Shown one piece after another: positions 57,341 through 64,000 of a stretch of 64,000 nucleotides of DNA. This stretch comes from a virus. The stretch lies in IMG/VR virus record IMGVR_UViG_3300042463_001009, positions 61,892 through 125,891 of that record. One strand, written 5' to 3'. Positions within the stretch are counted from its first letter, which is position 1; every line of letters starts with the position of its first letter. Under the pieces are notes generated by a model. It was not told where the DNA came from and did no database searches. It saw only the letters and a program-made list of their open reading frames with translations. A program made the position numbers and the translations under genes.

Positions 57341-58195
57341 TTAAACATAAAGACCTATAACCCTTAATGCACCTGAAAGATTTTGTAATTCAATCATTGG
57401 TTTTAAATCTACAGTAATAAATACTGTTGTATTATCTTCCAAATCAAGAAGACCATGGTCATCAGACTCATCAACCCATTCTTTATTAAAGAATACTAAT
57501 GATTGAGAGTTATCTATTAATTTAAGATAGGTTTCGTTATTAATTACTTTAGGTTGTTCCATAGTTTCAAACAAATCTCTAAATTTACTATTCCAAGATA
57601 ATACAAAGAAATATTCTAATTTAAGTGAATCGTTAGTCGCAATATCACCATTACCATCACAATTATAACAATCAACACTACCAGTGGAATCACATGAGTT
57701 ACATTCAATATCCCCATCACCACCACATTCATCACAATACACTTGTCCGCCACCTTGACACTTACCACAATCTTTACCTTCCGAATCTTCATCTTCACCT
57801 GAACCCTCACAATCAATACACGTAACTTCACCTGAACCATCGCACAAATCGCATCTTAAATACGAATCTCCCATACAATCTTCACAACCATTTTGGCCAG
57901 CACCGTCACAGGAAGGACACTCAACATTTGGGTCATGTTCTAATATAGTTGCAATTGATACCCCAAATAAATTGGATTTCATAATATCATAAGCAACGTT
58001 AATATCTCTACCTTTTTTTTCTTGAGGTATAAGAAAACACATATATGCTAAATCTTCACCAGATATCCTATCACCAAATAATTCTGTAATAAACTTATTT
58101 TCTCTTAATGTACCTAATACATTACCAGGATGTAAACCATTTTTATATTGTATTGATAATTTTTTAACTAATGACAGTAATTGTTCTTTTTTCAT
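57341..58195 (-). CDS. Protein with an extended DnaJ-type zinc-finger array and no J domain
   Basis: A 284-aa protein. N-terminus MKKEQLLSLVKKLSIQYKNG is leader-like. Residues about 93-190 hold eight CxxC knuckles, mostly CxxCxGxG as in the DnaJ zinc domain (CPSCDGAG, CEDCMGD, CDLCDGSG, CIDCEGSG, CGKCQGGG, CDECGGDG, CNSCDSTG, CYNCDGNG). DnaJ has four. The flanking domains are unrelated to DnaJ. It could hold or fold a substrate protein, or be a rigid zinc rod. Overlaps nothing; two bases from the upstream gene. Confidence 0.7.
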   Translation of the reverse strand: MKKEQLLSLVKKLSIQYKNGLHPGNVLGTLRENKFITELFGDRISGEDLAYMCFLIPQEKKGRDINVAYDIMKSNLFGVSIATILEHDPNVECPSCDGAGQNGCEDCMGDSYLRCDLCDGSGEVTCIDCEGSGEDEDSEGKDCGKCQGGGQVYCDECGGDGDIECNSCDSTGSVDCYNCDGNGDIATNDSLKLEYFFVLSWNSKFRDLFETMEQPKVINNETYLKLIDNSQSLVFFNKEWVDESDDHGLLDLEDNTTVFITVDLKPMIELQNLSGALRVIGLYV

Positions 58196-58196
58196 T

Positions 58197-58685
58197 TTAA
58201 CTAATTTTTCTTACTGAACTATAGTCATAACTAACATCTGTTGTTTCACCATCGTAATAGTCTTCATCAATCATATCACCATCGTAATAATCAAATACCC
58301 CTTCGCCTTCAGCCATTCTACTTGTTGGAATAACTAAGTTTGCATCATAAGAACTCATTTCATGGCGATATGTTCTTGTAACATGCTCCGTTCTATCTTC
58401 AGAAATTTCAAACTTATAGACACCAACTGACGGTCTTTTAATTTCACCATTTGGTTTTTGTGTTGAAAAATCATAATTTGTATTTAGGTGTAATGTTGCG
58501 ACAATATAATTTTCGTCAATTGGAAAATTTAAATCCAACCCAACAATTTTTGCTGCGTGGTCACAATTATTTGATAAACCATAATCTTCCATATCAGGCG
58601 TTGAATCATTAGATTTTGATATAAAACTTTTAAGTAAGTAAAATAATTGTTTATTACCAATGTTTTCTAATTTTGACTTTTCCAT
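58197..58685 (-). CDS. Acidic protein with a leader-like N-terminus, 162 aa
   Basis: MEKSKLENIGNKQLFYLLKS begins with a helical leader-like segment. A central DYGLSNNCDHAAKIVGLDLN and an acidic Tyr/Asp-rich end follow. TATTTATA lies four bases upstream. It is the first gene of a minus unit with the zinc-array gene. Function unknown. Confidence 0.55.
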   Translation of the reverse strand: MEKSKLENIGNKQLFYLLKSFISKSNDSTPDMEDYGLSNNCDHAAKIVGLDLNFPIDENYIVATLHLNTNYDFSTQKPNGEIKRPSVGVYKFEISEDRTEHVTRTYRHEMSSYDANLVIPTSRMAEGEGVFDYYDGDMIDEDYYDGETTDVSYDYSSVRKIS

Positions 58686-58689
58686 ATTT

Positions 58690-58697
58690 TATAAATA
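58690..58697 (-). promoter_or_regulatory. TATTTATA element
   Basis: The plus strand reads TATAAATA; on the minus strand TATTTATA ends four bases before ATG 58685. Confidence 0.55.
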
Positions 58698-58713
58698 TAA
58701 TAATATAATAAAA

Positions 58714-59106
58714 TTAATTTTCAGCAATACTAACCGCATTTAAATCATAACGTTTGTTTAACCACTCAAGAACTAATTGAGGTGCATATAAATCACCAAA
58801 CAAATCAACTATTTTTTGGTAGAGATAAGTATCTATCTCAATTAAAGGGTATGTTGATAACACATAAGGGGTCGTAATGTTATGATATTCTTCATAATCT
58901 TCTGAGGTTCCAAAATAGGTAAATACAAATTCATAGTCAGAATCCATATCCATATCCTCACCATCGTTAGGGTATTCGTAAAAAAACTCTCTAACACTAT
59001 TACCATAACCTGTTCTATGCTCATTAGCATATTTTAATTCATCCTGTGAATCCAAGTACTTGAACAGTAGTTTTTTAAATTTATCCTTATTTATTTTAAT
59101 GTCCAT
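58714..59106 (-). CDS. Hypothetical acidic protein, 130 aa
   Basis: MDIKINKDKFKKLLFKYLDS is a leader-like start. The middle is very acidic (NDGEDMDMDSDYEF), followed by VLSTYPLIEIDTYLYQKIV. A TATTTAAC sequence five bases upstream is a weak copy of the start element. Function unknown. Confidence 0.55.
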   Translation of the reverse strand: MDIKINKDKFKKLLFKYLDSQDELKYANEHRTGYGNSVREFFYEYPNDGEDMDMDSDYEFVFTYFGTSEDYEEYHNITTPYVLSTYPLIEIDTYLYQKIVDLFGDLYAPQLVLEWLNKRYDLNAVSIAEN

Positions 59107-59128
59107 ATTGTTAAATACTTTTAAACTG

Positions 59129-59159
59129 TTGTTTTACCCCAATAATTTTTATATATTTG
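59129..59159 (+). promoter_or_regulatory. Bacteroidetes-type promoter
   Basis: TTG at 59129-59131, a 20-base spacer, and TATATTTG at 59152-59159. It precedes the 73-aa gene at 59211. Confidence 0.55.
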
Positions 59160-59210
59160 TAATATAAAAATAGAATAAAAAAACACATTATTTAAACAAT
59201 ATAAAAAAAT

Positions 59211-59432
59211 ATGCAAACACTCACATTCAACACAACATTTAAAAAAGTAGTTTTATTATCAGGTTCAAGAGAAGATTCAAAAGTTTTAGAAACATTTGAC
59301 AATGTTTCAACTGTAAAATGTTCTGAATTAGGATTTTACGAAATTATGCAGAAATTAGAAACTGATTCGATTTCGGCAATTCCTGTGATGAGACTACCTA
59401 TTACAAGCACAAATATGATTATTATTAAGTAA
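59211..59432 (+). CDS. Hypothetical protein, 73 aa
   Basis: Small beta-alpha protein beginning MQTLTFNTTFKKVVLLSGSR. No motif recognised. It has a host-type promoter and a 51-base leader. Confidence 0.55.
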   Translation: MQTLTFNTTFKKVVLLSGSREDSKVLETFDNVSTVKCSELGFYEIMQKLETDSISAIPVMRLPITSTNMIIIK

Positions 59433-59444
59433 AAAACTAAAAAT

Positions 59445-59663
59445 ATGACTGAAGAAGAATTTGAAAATTGGAAATCGGTTGATTACCGAATGAGAGAAGA
59501 AGGAATTGATTATTGTTTTGAGCATTATAGTCGATTCGAAGAAATCAAAGATGAAGAATTCCACAAATTAAGATTGGAGTTTTTATCTAGTATGCACAAA
59601 ATACGTGAATACGTTAAAAACACAATAGAAAGTTACGAAGAGGAAGACACAAATATGTTGTAA
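59445..59663 (+). CDS. Hypothetical acidic protein, 72 aa
   Basis: All-helical acidic protein beginning MTEEEFENWKSVDYRMREEG. Co-transcribed with the 73-aa gene (12-base gap). A bidirectional terminator follows. Confidence 0.55.
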   Translation: MTEEEFENWKSVDYRMREEGIDYCFEHYSRFEEIKDEEFHKLRLEFLSSMHKIREYVKNTIESYEEEDTNML

Positions 59664-59666
59664 TAC

Positions 59667-59704
59667 TTTTGAGAGGGACATCAATATCCCCCTCAAAATT
59701 TTTT
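59667..59704. terminator. Bidirectional terminator between converging genes
   Basis: Stem TTTTGAGAGGG paired with CCCCCTCAAAA (one mismatch), T-rich on the 3' side and A-rich on the 5' side, so it can end both the plus unit and the minus unit 59728-60458. Confidence 0.7.
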
Positions 59705-59727
59705 ATAATGTTTTTTGGGGTAAAGGA

Positions 59728-60105
59728 TTACCAAGTTTTACACGCCCAATATCTTGCTTTCCATCTTGGACCTGGTGTCTCACAATGATGACGAGCTCTA
59801 AATGATTTTCTTCTTGCTGGGTTATTCTTTTTTATCACCATTCTTTTTCCTTTAGCGGATTTACCGCCAAATCCAAAGTTTACTTTAACAACATTACCTT
59901 TGTCGTTTTTAACGTAAACTTTAGATTTCTTTACATCACCTTGCATTATCTTACCTAATTGAACTTTACGTCCTTGGTATTCTGCTTCCGTTAATAAGTC
60001 AGTAACTTTAAATTCAGTCTCCTCGACTGACCCATAAAAACTATCAACCATTTCTTTTAGGTTAAACAGTTTATTGTATTGTGATTCTGTGATTATGAAT
60101 TTCAT
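59728..60105 (-). CDS. Basic protein with the shared ITESQY leader, 125 aa
   Basis: N-terminus MKFIITESQYNKLFNLKEMV is a clear leader. The C-terminal 35 residues are strongly basic, with NPARRKSFRARHHC followed by PGPRWKARYWACKTW. I recall this ending as a conserved pattern in marine T4-like phage proteins (NPxRRxSFRARHxC...KARYWxCxxW). It may bind nucleic acid or be a head protein. Overlaps the upstream gene by four bases. Function unknown. Confidence 0.6.
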   Translation of the reverse strand: MKFIITESQYNKLFNLKEMVDSFYGSVEETEFKVTDLLTEAEYQGRKVQLGKIMQGDVKKSKVYVKNDKGNVVKVNFGFGGKSAKGKRMVIKKNNPARRKSFRARHHCETPGPRWKARYWACKTW

Positions 60106-60458
60106 TTTTTTTCGTAGTGTGTCATTGTTGGTTTATTACCTTTCCCTATTTTAGGGTCTTTCTTTTCAGCTCTTCTCTTTTGTTGAGTCATTGCTTTTTT
60201 TTCATCTTTATCGTATGATGAAGCAATCTTTGGTGTTTCAGATGAAACTTTTTTTGAGGGGCGACATTTTGGATATGATTTTCCGTCGGCATCCTTTCTT
60301 CCACAAGGTGGATGTTTTCCGTCAACTTTTTTACTTACATCAACCCACTTCTCTTTAAACCAGTTTCTTAAATCTTCATTAACATTTTTGTTTTTTTCAG
60401 AAGTGGTTAAACCGTTAAGTAGTTTTTTGTATTGAGATTCTGTTAAAATAATTTTCAT
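60102..60458 (-). CDS. DUF5872-like basic protein with the shared LTESQY leader, 118 aa
   Basis: N-terminus MKIILTESQYKKLLNGLTTS is nearly the same leader as in the next gene. Residues about 50-72 read GKHPPCGRKDADGKSYPKCR followed by PSK, a Cys-containing basic motif found in DUF5872-type phage proteins. The end is very Lys-rich. The paired leaders in tandem genes, with different bodies, support the leader as a separate module. TATTTATT upstream. Confidence 0.65.
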   Translation of the reverse strand: MKIILTESQYKKLLNGLTTSEKNKNVNEDLRNWFKEKWVDVSKKVDGKHPPCGRKDADGKSYPKCRPSKKVSSETPKIASSYDKDEKKAMTQQKRRAEKKDPKIGKGNKPTMTHYEKK

Positions 60459-60461
60459 ATT

Positions 60462-60469
60462 AATAAATA
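60462..60469 (-). promoter_or_regulatory. TATTTATT element for the minus-strand pair
   Basis: The minus strand reads TATTTATT three bases before ATG 60458. It lies back to back with the plus-strand copy at 60476-60483. Confidence 0.5.
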
Positions 60470-60475
60470 TATGAA

Positions 60476-60483
60476 TATTTATA
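60476..60483 (+). promoter_or_regulatory. TATTTATA element for the 375-aa gene
   Basis: Exact TATTTATA 17 bases before ATG 60501. It lies inside the frame if the earlier ATG 60471 were used, so it favours the 60501 start. Confidence 0.5.
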
Positions 60484-60500
60484 AATCAAACAATATAAGC

Positions 60501-61628
60501 ATGAGTAATCAAAAAGCATCGGAGATTTTAAATAGATTTAACGATGGTGAGTGGGATGAGTTACAACCATATTTTAATAATATAATAACTTTTTTTAAAT
60601 TTGTTAAAAAATATGGACTTTTAGAAGAGATAGATTTAGGGGAGATTCCTTCTGGTTATTTTAGTAATGAAGTGTTTGATTATTTGGTTGAAAATGGTAT
60701 AATGTCTAATTTAGATTATGATTCTGTTCCTGAAGAATTTAAAAACAATTATCTAATACATGGTTTAGAACATAACTACGAAAATACTATTAAGTATATT
60801 ACAAACGACCTTTTAACCGATGTTAAAATTAGACCTGATGGGTTCTATCTATATTTAGGTAATGATAGAGATGATTTAGCTTCTTTTTTCTGTGGTTCCT
60901 CCCGTCGTGACGTTTCTTCTGAAGATGTTGCAAAACAAATATTTAGTGAAGATGGTTTAGGTCACGATTGGTATTTTGATGTTGATACAAAACCATCTGA
61001 TGTTATTGACGATTTAGACGAAAAAAATACCACCCATTTAAAAGATGTTATTTTTAAAGAAATTGGAGATAAAGAATTATCTTTAGAAGATTATGATTCT
61101 GATTTTTTTGAAAGTTTATCAGAAGAACAGGGGACTGAAGGTTATTTTAGAATTAGGCCTGAAGACTTAAATGAATTAATTAAAGATTCCGAAGCAATAG
61201 ATGAACTATGTAAAAATGACTTAAGTGAGTTAGGTCAAGAATTACAAAGTGTTTATTGGAATGCTTATAATTCTGCATATGAAGATGAAATATATGAATT
61301 AGTATATGGTGGTTTAGATGAATACTTTGAAGGAAAAATTGATGAAGTCCCAAAAGAAACTACCAAATCGGATGGTAAAAAAGTAACCACATACTTAAAT
61401 TATATTAAAATTAGAGATTTTGTTGGAAACATCACTTTATTTTTAGAAAACAATAAAGGTCAATCATATTCCGATTCATATTTAGACTATTTTGGTAGTT
61501 ATACTACTTTGATGAAACAACTAATCGACGATGGTGATTTTGACTGTATAGATTTTAGAACTCCTGATTATCCAGATTGGTCTGATATTAAAAAAAATAT
61601 AAACGAAATGTTTGATGAATATATTTAA
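60501..61628 (+). CDS. Acidic hypothetical protein, 375 aa
   Basis: From ATG 60501: MSNQKASEILNRFNDGEWDE. Very acidic (many Asp/Glu/Tyr), alpha/beta. It has IKYITNDLLTDVKIRPDGFY followed by LYLGNDRDDLASFF near residues 104-137 and an acidic repetitive middle (DDLDEKN, LEDYDSDFFESL). ATG 60471 would add ten residues. No family recognised. Related in style to other proteins of the 52-61 kb region. Confidence 0.55.
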   Translation: MSNQKASEILNRFNDGEWDELQPYFNNIITFFKFVKKYGLLEEIDLGEIPSGYFSNEVFDYLVENGIMSNLDYDSVPEEFKNNYLIHGLEHNYENTIKYITNDLLTDVKIRPDGFYLYLGNDRDDLASFFCGSSRRDVSSEDVAKQIFSEDGLGHDWYFDVDTKPSDVIDDLDEKNTTHLKDVIFKEIGDKELSLEDYDSDFFESLSEEQGTEGYFRIRPEDLNELIKDSEAIDELCKNDLSELGQELQSVYWNAYNSAYEDEIYELVYGGLDEYFEGKIDEVPKETTKSDGKKVTTYLNYIKIRDFVGNITLFLENNKGQSYSDSYLDYFGSYTTLMKQLIDDGDFDCIDFRTPDYPDWSDIKKNINEMFDEYI

Positions 61629-61675
61629 TTGACAATTTAAATTTTAATTACTATTTTTATTTTAAAATTAATAAA

Positions 61676-62053
61676 ATGATTGAAGAAATTAAAATTGAGA
61701 AAGATAAAACTCCAAAAACAACTCCTAACAAACCTATTTTAGATGTTGACCATAAAAATGGTAAAAAAAAATATTATAAACCTAAAAAGAAAAGAGAAAT
61801 TTTAAATATTGAAATTGGTAAAATTGGGTTTGATAATTTTCATAAAGTAGTTCATACAGAAAAACCATATTTAGAATACAAAAAACTAATAACAAATAAA
61901 AATGTTGGTAGCGACTTTATTGATAATAGTAAAAAATTTAGTTTTATCAAATCAGGAATTAGAATTGTTGCTTGTATTTGTGGATTATTCGGTGAATTTG
62001 AGTTGGCGTTTATTTTATTAGGTGTTGCGGAGATTTTTGACGTTTACAAATAA
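61676..62053 (+). CDS. Basic protein with a hydrophobic C-terminus, 125 aa
   Basis: A Lys/Pro-rich N-terminal 45 residues are followed by a globular part and a C-terminal hydrophobic region (IRIVACICGLFGEFELAFIL, about residues 98-117). It may be membrane-associated. No family recognised. Confidence 0.5.
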   Translation: MIEEIKIEKDKTPKTTPNKPILDVDHKNGKKKYYKPKKKREILNIEIGKIGFDNFHKVVHTEKPYLEYKKLITNKNVGSDFIDNSKKFSFIKSGIRIVACICGLFGEFELAFILLGVAEIFDVYK

Positions 62054-62081
62054 TTAGTTTAAAAAAGTCAAATTAATTTTG

Positions 62082-62089
62082 TATCTTTG
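62082..62089 (+). promoter_or_regulatory. TATCTTTG -7 box four bases from a start codon
   Basis: TATCTTTG ends four bases before ATG 62094; TTTA at 62058-62061 is a one-mismatch -33 element with a 20-base spacer. It implies a leaderless or nearly leaderless mRNA, as at smpB. Confidence 0.6.
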
Positions 62090-62093
62090 TACT

Positions 62094-62375
62094 ATGGATA
62101 AAGAACTAGTATATTTGATTACATGGTTAGTAACGTGGAGCGACTTCAAATCAAAAGAGGTTGTTCGGATTATTTTTACTAATGAAAAAGAATTACGCAA
62201 TGTACCAACAATTAAATTAGAAACAACAAAAACTGTTGAGTTTAAAGGTTCTGTTAAGTCTAAAAAAGAAGAACTTCAAGAGGCATTATCCGTTTTAAAA
62301 TCCAAAAAGAATAAAACGGTTAAAGATAAAAATTCTATTGGTGTTCTTGAATCGGTCCTGAATAATTATCGTTAA
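62094..62375 (+). CDS. Hypothetical protein, 93 aa
   Basis: From ATG 62094: MDKELVYLITWLVTWSDFKS. Beta strand, then basic Lys-rich helices. The in-frame start at 62079 lies before the -7 box and is rejected. An imperfect hairpin (62379-62410) follows the stop. Function unknown. Confidence 0.55.
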   Translation: MDKELVYLITWLVTWSDFKSKEVVRIIFTNEKELRNVPTIKLETTKTVEFKGSVKSKKEELQEALSVLKSKKNKTVKDKNSIGVLESVLNNYR

Positions 62376-62457
62376 CAATAACCCCATTTATAAGGTTGGG
62401 TTTATTATTTAATTGTTAATTGTTTATAATCTTAAATTTTTAACCTATTTATGAAAT

Positions 62458-63180
62458 ATGGATTTAAATAAATATATTACCATCGTAATACCTTGTAAAA
62501 ACGAAAAAGACATTATATTAAAAACATTGGACCTGTTAAATTATCAGTCAGATATATATAATGTGAAAGTTATTGTGTGTGATAAATCAAACGATAATAT
62601 AACAAACCAATCATTAATTAATAGGATGGGGAATAAATCAAATAATGATGTGTTTGATTTATATGTGATAGACGGTGGATTACCTGCTAAGGCAAGAAAT
62701 AACGGGTTTAAATTAGTTACAACACCATACGTTTTATTTATTGATGCTGACGTATTTTTGTTGGATTCAAAAACAATCAAGAGAGCTTTTTTAAAAATAT
62801 ATAAAAATAATTTAGATTTAGTGACCACCAAATTTAGAAGCGACAACGGTAAATACAATTACATTTATAAAACATTTGATTTTTTACAAATAATTTCAAA
62901 ATGGTCAACACCATTTTGTTTGGGTGGATTTATGATGATAAAATCTAAAACATTTACTGATTTGGGTGGGTTTGATGAAGAAATAAAAATTGCTGAGGAT
63001 TATCAATTTTCAAAACAAATTAAACCAAGAAAGTTTGGTAGAATAAATAATGTTGTTTTTACCCCTCCAAGAAGATTTGAAAATAAAGGAATTTTATATA
63101 TGACCAAACTATTTTTAGGTTCATTTTTTAACAACAACAATAAACCATACTTTACAAAAGACAATGACTATTGGACATGA
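62458..63180 (+). CDS. Family 2 glycosyltransferase
   Basis: A 240-aa GT-A protein. ITIVIPCKNEKDIILKTLDL (about residues 7-26) opens the nucleotide-binding domain. FIDADVF (about 99-105) is the DxD motif. LGGFDEEIKIAEDYQFSKQ carries the ED motif near the catalytic base. It lacks membrane segments. The acceptor is unknown; the coupled LpxH-like gene hints at lipid or surface glycan modification. Confidence 0.78.
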   Translation: MDLNKYITIVIPCKNEKDIILKTLDLLNYQSDIYNVKVIVCDKSNDNITNQSLINRMGNKSNNDVFDLYVIDGGLPAKARNNGFKLVTTPYVLFIDADVFLLDSKTIKRAFLKIYKNNLDLVTTKFRSDNGKYNYIYKTFDFLQIISKWSTPFCLGGFMMIKSKTFTDLGGFDEEIKIAEDYQFSKQIKPRKFGRINNVVFTPPRRFENKGILYMTKLFLGSFFNNNNKPYFTKDNDYWT

Positions 63181-63890
63181 AAACATGGAGAACAATAATA
63201 ATGAGTGATTTACATCTTGGTGCAAGACAATCACAAACAGACAATATTATTAAATTCTTGGAAGAGAATGAGTCTTTAATATTAATTTTAAATGGTGATA
63301 TCATTGATGGATGGGCACTTAAAAGTGGGGGGAAATGGAAAAAAGAATGTTCCAAGATATTCCGAAGATTTATGAAAAGAAGTGAGACAGGAACAAAAGT
63401 GGTTTATATCAGAGGCAATCATGACGATTTCTTAAAACCATTCGTACCTTTCTTTATGAATAACATTCAAATCGTTAGGAAGTATATACACATTGGAGTT
63501 GATGGTAGAAAGTATTATTGTTTTCATGGTGATGTTCTTGACTTTGTTATTATGAAAGTAAGATGGTTGGCAGTACTTGGAGGGATATCTTATGACTTAG
63601 TAATCAAATTGAATACGTTATATAATTTGATTAGGAGAAAGTTTAATCTACCTTATTATTCATTGGCGAATCATATCAAACAAAGTGTAAAGGGGGCAAT
63701 TAATTTTGTGTCTGACTTTGAAGAAAACGCCAAAAGATTAACAAAAAGTAAAGATTGTGATGTTGCAGTATGTGGACATATCCACCAACCAAAATTAACT
63801 GAAGACTATATGAATTCAGGTGATTTTTGTGAGAATTCAACTTGTTTAGTTGAAGACTTTAACGGTAATTGGAAAATACTAACATATTAA
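63177..63890 (+). CDS. LpxH-like metallophosphoesterase
   Basis: A 237-aa calcineurin-type phosphoesterase from ATG 63177 (ATGA overlap with the glycosyltransferase stop; a TTG at 63171 is less likely). IIMSDLHLGARQS, LNGDIIDGW, RGNHDDFL and CFHGDVLDF then CGHIHQPKL give the full metal site. The pattern (SDLHLG...NGD.iD.W...GNHD...HGD..D) is that of UDP-2,3-diacylglucosamine hydrolases and relatives in Bacteroidetes. It may act on a lipid A precursor or another sugar-nucleotide diphosphate. Confidence 0.75.
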   Translation: MKTWRTIIMSDLHLGARQSQTDNIIKFLEENESLILILNGDIIDGWALKSGGKWKKECSKIFRRFMKRSETGTKVVYIRGNHDDFLKPFVPFFMNNIQIVRKYIHIGVDGRKYYCFHGDVLDFVIMKVRWLAVLGGISYDLVIKLNTLYNLIRRKFNLPYYSLANHIKQSVKGAINFVSDFEENAKRLTKSKDCDVAVCGHIHQPKLTEDYMNSGDFCENSTCLVEDFNGNWKILTY

Positions 63891-63891
63891 G

Positions 63892-63899
63892 TATTTATT
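63892..63899 (+). promoter_or_regulatory. TATTTATT element three bases from the start codon
   Basis: TATTTATT ends three bases before ATG 63903. Confidence 0.45.
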
Positions 63900-63902
63900 A
63901 AT

Positions 63903-64000
63903 ATGAGTAATTCAAAATCAAATAATCAATTAATTAATTTATTTTATTCAAAATATCTTAAAAAAATTAACGACATTAAAGGTTTAGTTTTTGACTCATC
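63903..64000 (+). CDS. N-terminal fragment of a protein, cut by the window end
   Basis: Only 32 codons are present: MSNSKSNNQLINLFYSKYLK then KINDIKGLVFDS. The IKGLVFDS end could begin a HAD-type motif (F-D-x-D), but the deciding residues lie beyond the window. The start is supported by the upstream element. Confidence 0.5.
   Translation, partial: MSNSKSNNQLINLFYSKYLKKINDIKGLVFDS

Noticed and set aside
1-64000. tRNA genes, CRISPR arrays, insertion sequences, attachment sites
   Set aside because: Intergenic gaps are short and I saw no cloverleaf T-loop patterns, no regularly spaced direct repeats with unique spacers, and no transposase motifs. A tRNAscan run on the sequence would settle the tRNA question.

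Overview
The window is a gene-dense, AT-rich stretch (about 30% G+C by eye) of a large tailed bacteriophage with T4-like organisation. The host is very probably a member of Bacteroidetes, likely Flavobacteriia. Three lines of evidence support the host call. Strong matches to the Bacteroidetes housekeeping promoter (TTTG, 19-20 bases, TAnnTTTG) precede several early-looking genes. The phage sigma factor resembles the short Bacteroidetes RpoD. Virion-type proteins carry SprB-like repeats, a domain known from flavobacterial gliding adhesins, and there is a Bacteroidetes-type Hc1 histone-like gene. No Shine-Dalgarno pattern is evident. I saw no tRNA, rRNA, CRISPR array or insertion sequence.

Layout. 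1-10.1 kb: virion and tail-fibre-like genes with PT- and T-rich linkers, a glycosyltransferase and a RuvC-like nuclease. 10.2-20.7 kb: replication, recombination and transcription module on the plus strand (DnaG-like primase, PD-(D/E)XK nuclease, T4 gp47/gp46-like Mre11/Rad50 pair, RpoD-like sigma), with a cysteine synthase embedded. 20.7-24.1 kb: candidate lysis region (amidase, membrane proteins, overlapping spanin-like pair). 24.1-26.4 kb: acidic, probably virion-associated proteins, one with a duplicated EF-hand-like unit. 26.5-36.8 kb: Hc1 histone-like protein, DnaJ, Dam-type methylase, DUF932, a PcfJ-like protein, thioredoxin and glutaredoxin. 38-43.7 kb: full-length glutamine synthetase, DUF3310 protein, tiny membrane peptides, DNA methyltransferase. 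43.8-51.2 kb: membrane-active protein coupled to a DHH phosphoesterase, DUF192, SmpB, and an RmlB/RmlC pair. 51.2-61.6 kb: many small, acidic, mostly unknown genes on both strands. 62.4-64 kb: GT2 glycosyltransferase coupled to an LpxH-like phosphoesterase.

Two genome-wide patterns go beyond single genes. First, TATTTATA (or a one-base variant) sits on the sense strand just upstream of about twenty genes on both strands. It is enriched before virion-type genes and looks like a late promoter or start element. Second, many otherwise unrelated proteins share a short amphipathic leader of the form hydrophobic-(T/N/S)-E-x2-(L/Y)-x2-(I/L)-(I/V), usually ending in (I/L)-x-E. This resembles T4 capsid-targeting sequences cut by the prohead protease. 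Most genes with this leader also carry the TATTTATA element, either directly or through a cotranscribed upstream gene. My main hypothesis is a set of proteins packaged into the capsid, possibly including enzymes, and delivered with the DNA. That is inference from pattern only.

Several hairpin terminators abut or even contain the start codon of the next gene, suggesting insulated promoters. Function calls rest on motifs read by eye; no database search was run.
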